Positions 63,927 to 64,000 of a stretch of DNA of 64,000 nucleotides are shown here, piece after piece (within the stretch, counting starts at the first letter, position 1; every line of letters starts with the position of its first letter). The notes beneath the pieces are model-generated. The model had not been told where the DNA came from. It ran no database searches and saw only the letters and a list, made by a program, of their open reading frames with translations. The position numbers and the translations under genes are program-made. The stretch is from Actinia tenebrosa (lineage: Eukaryota; Cnidaria; Anthozoa; Actiniaria; Actiniidae), in contig NW_022259781.1 in assembly GCF_009602425.1 (NCBI RefSeq), positions 28,334 to 92,333 on the forward strand. Direction: 5' to 3'.

Positions 63927-64000
63927 TTTTGCTTACATAGTTCTCTATGTTGCACGTTTAACTTTTTATATTCAGTTTTTTTTATTTATCTTATTACTCT

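Overview
This is nuclear DNA from an animal: single-copy genes with many GT-AG introns, AT-rich intergenic DNA, and a dense population of short inverted-repeat (MITE-like) elements, tRNA-derived SINEs and homopolymer runs. Gene content (eEF2, FEM1, TEX9, CIAO2A, a LicD-type transferase, a classical aquaporin) and the vertebrate-like intron-rich structures fit a cnidarian, most likely an anthozoan (sea anemone or coral). That assignment is inference from style and family content, not a database match. It is a draft assembly, with two long N gaps (22479-22783 and 33768-34282) and scattered single Ns.

Layout. 1-465: the right end of a 31-bp tandem array. 852-1160: a hAT-like MITE. 1601-12235 (+): eEF2 in 15 coding exons, with several inverted-repeat elements in its introns. 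12587-13444: a MITE cluster. 14582-16984 (+): a two-exon FEM1 ankyrin-repeat protein (CUL2 ubiquitin ligase receptor). 18141-18365: a SINE. 18691-26616 (+): TEX9, a coiled-coil protein, in 14 exons. 26617-31440: no firm host gene, one candidate first exon, several repeats and a 1.4-kb element with long terminal inverted repeats and an intact gag-like reading frame (29851-31226). 31458-38610 (+): a type II LicD/fukutin-type phosphotransferase split by a 6.1-kb intron. That intron hosts a second inverted-repeat element with convergent THAP and SAP reading frames, a MITE and a LINE fragment. 39737-40774: a decayed GCNT-like glycosyltransferase. 41392-45782 (+): CIAO2A, which carries a recent tandem duplication of a 20-nt microexon. 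46840-54731 (+): an unrecognised cysteine-containing protein whose last three exons are clear and whose 5' part is unresolved. 55689-58500: MITEs. 59676-62762 (-): a four-exon aquaporin. 62995-64000: further MITEs.

The host genes are unrelated housekeeping or cell-biology genes and do not form a functional cluster: translation elongation (eEF2), substrate selection for ubiquitination (FEM1), cytosolic Fe-S assembly (CIAO2A), glycan modification (LicD type) and water transport (aquaporin). All are on the plus strand except the aquaporin.

The least ordinary items are the CIAO2A microexon duplication, the THAP/SAP element nested in the LicD intron, the 29851-31226 element, hexapeptide upstream ORFs that touch the start codons of two genes, and the unrecognised gene at 50010-54731. 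Exon boundaries were placed by eye from splice signals, reading-frame phase and remembered family sequences. No alignment or transcript evidence was available.
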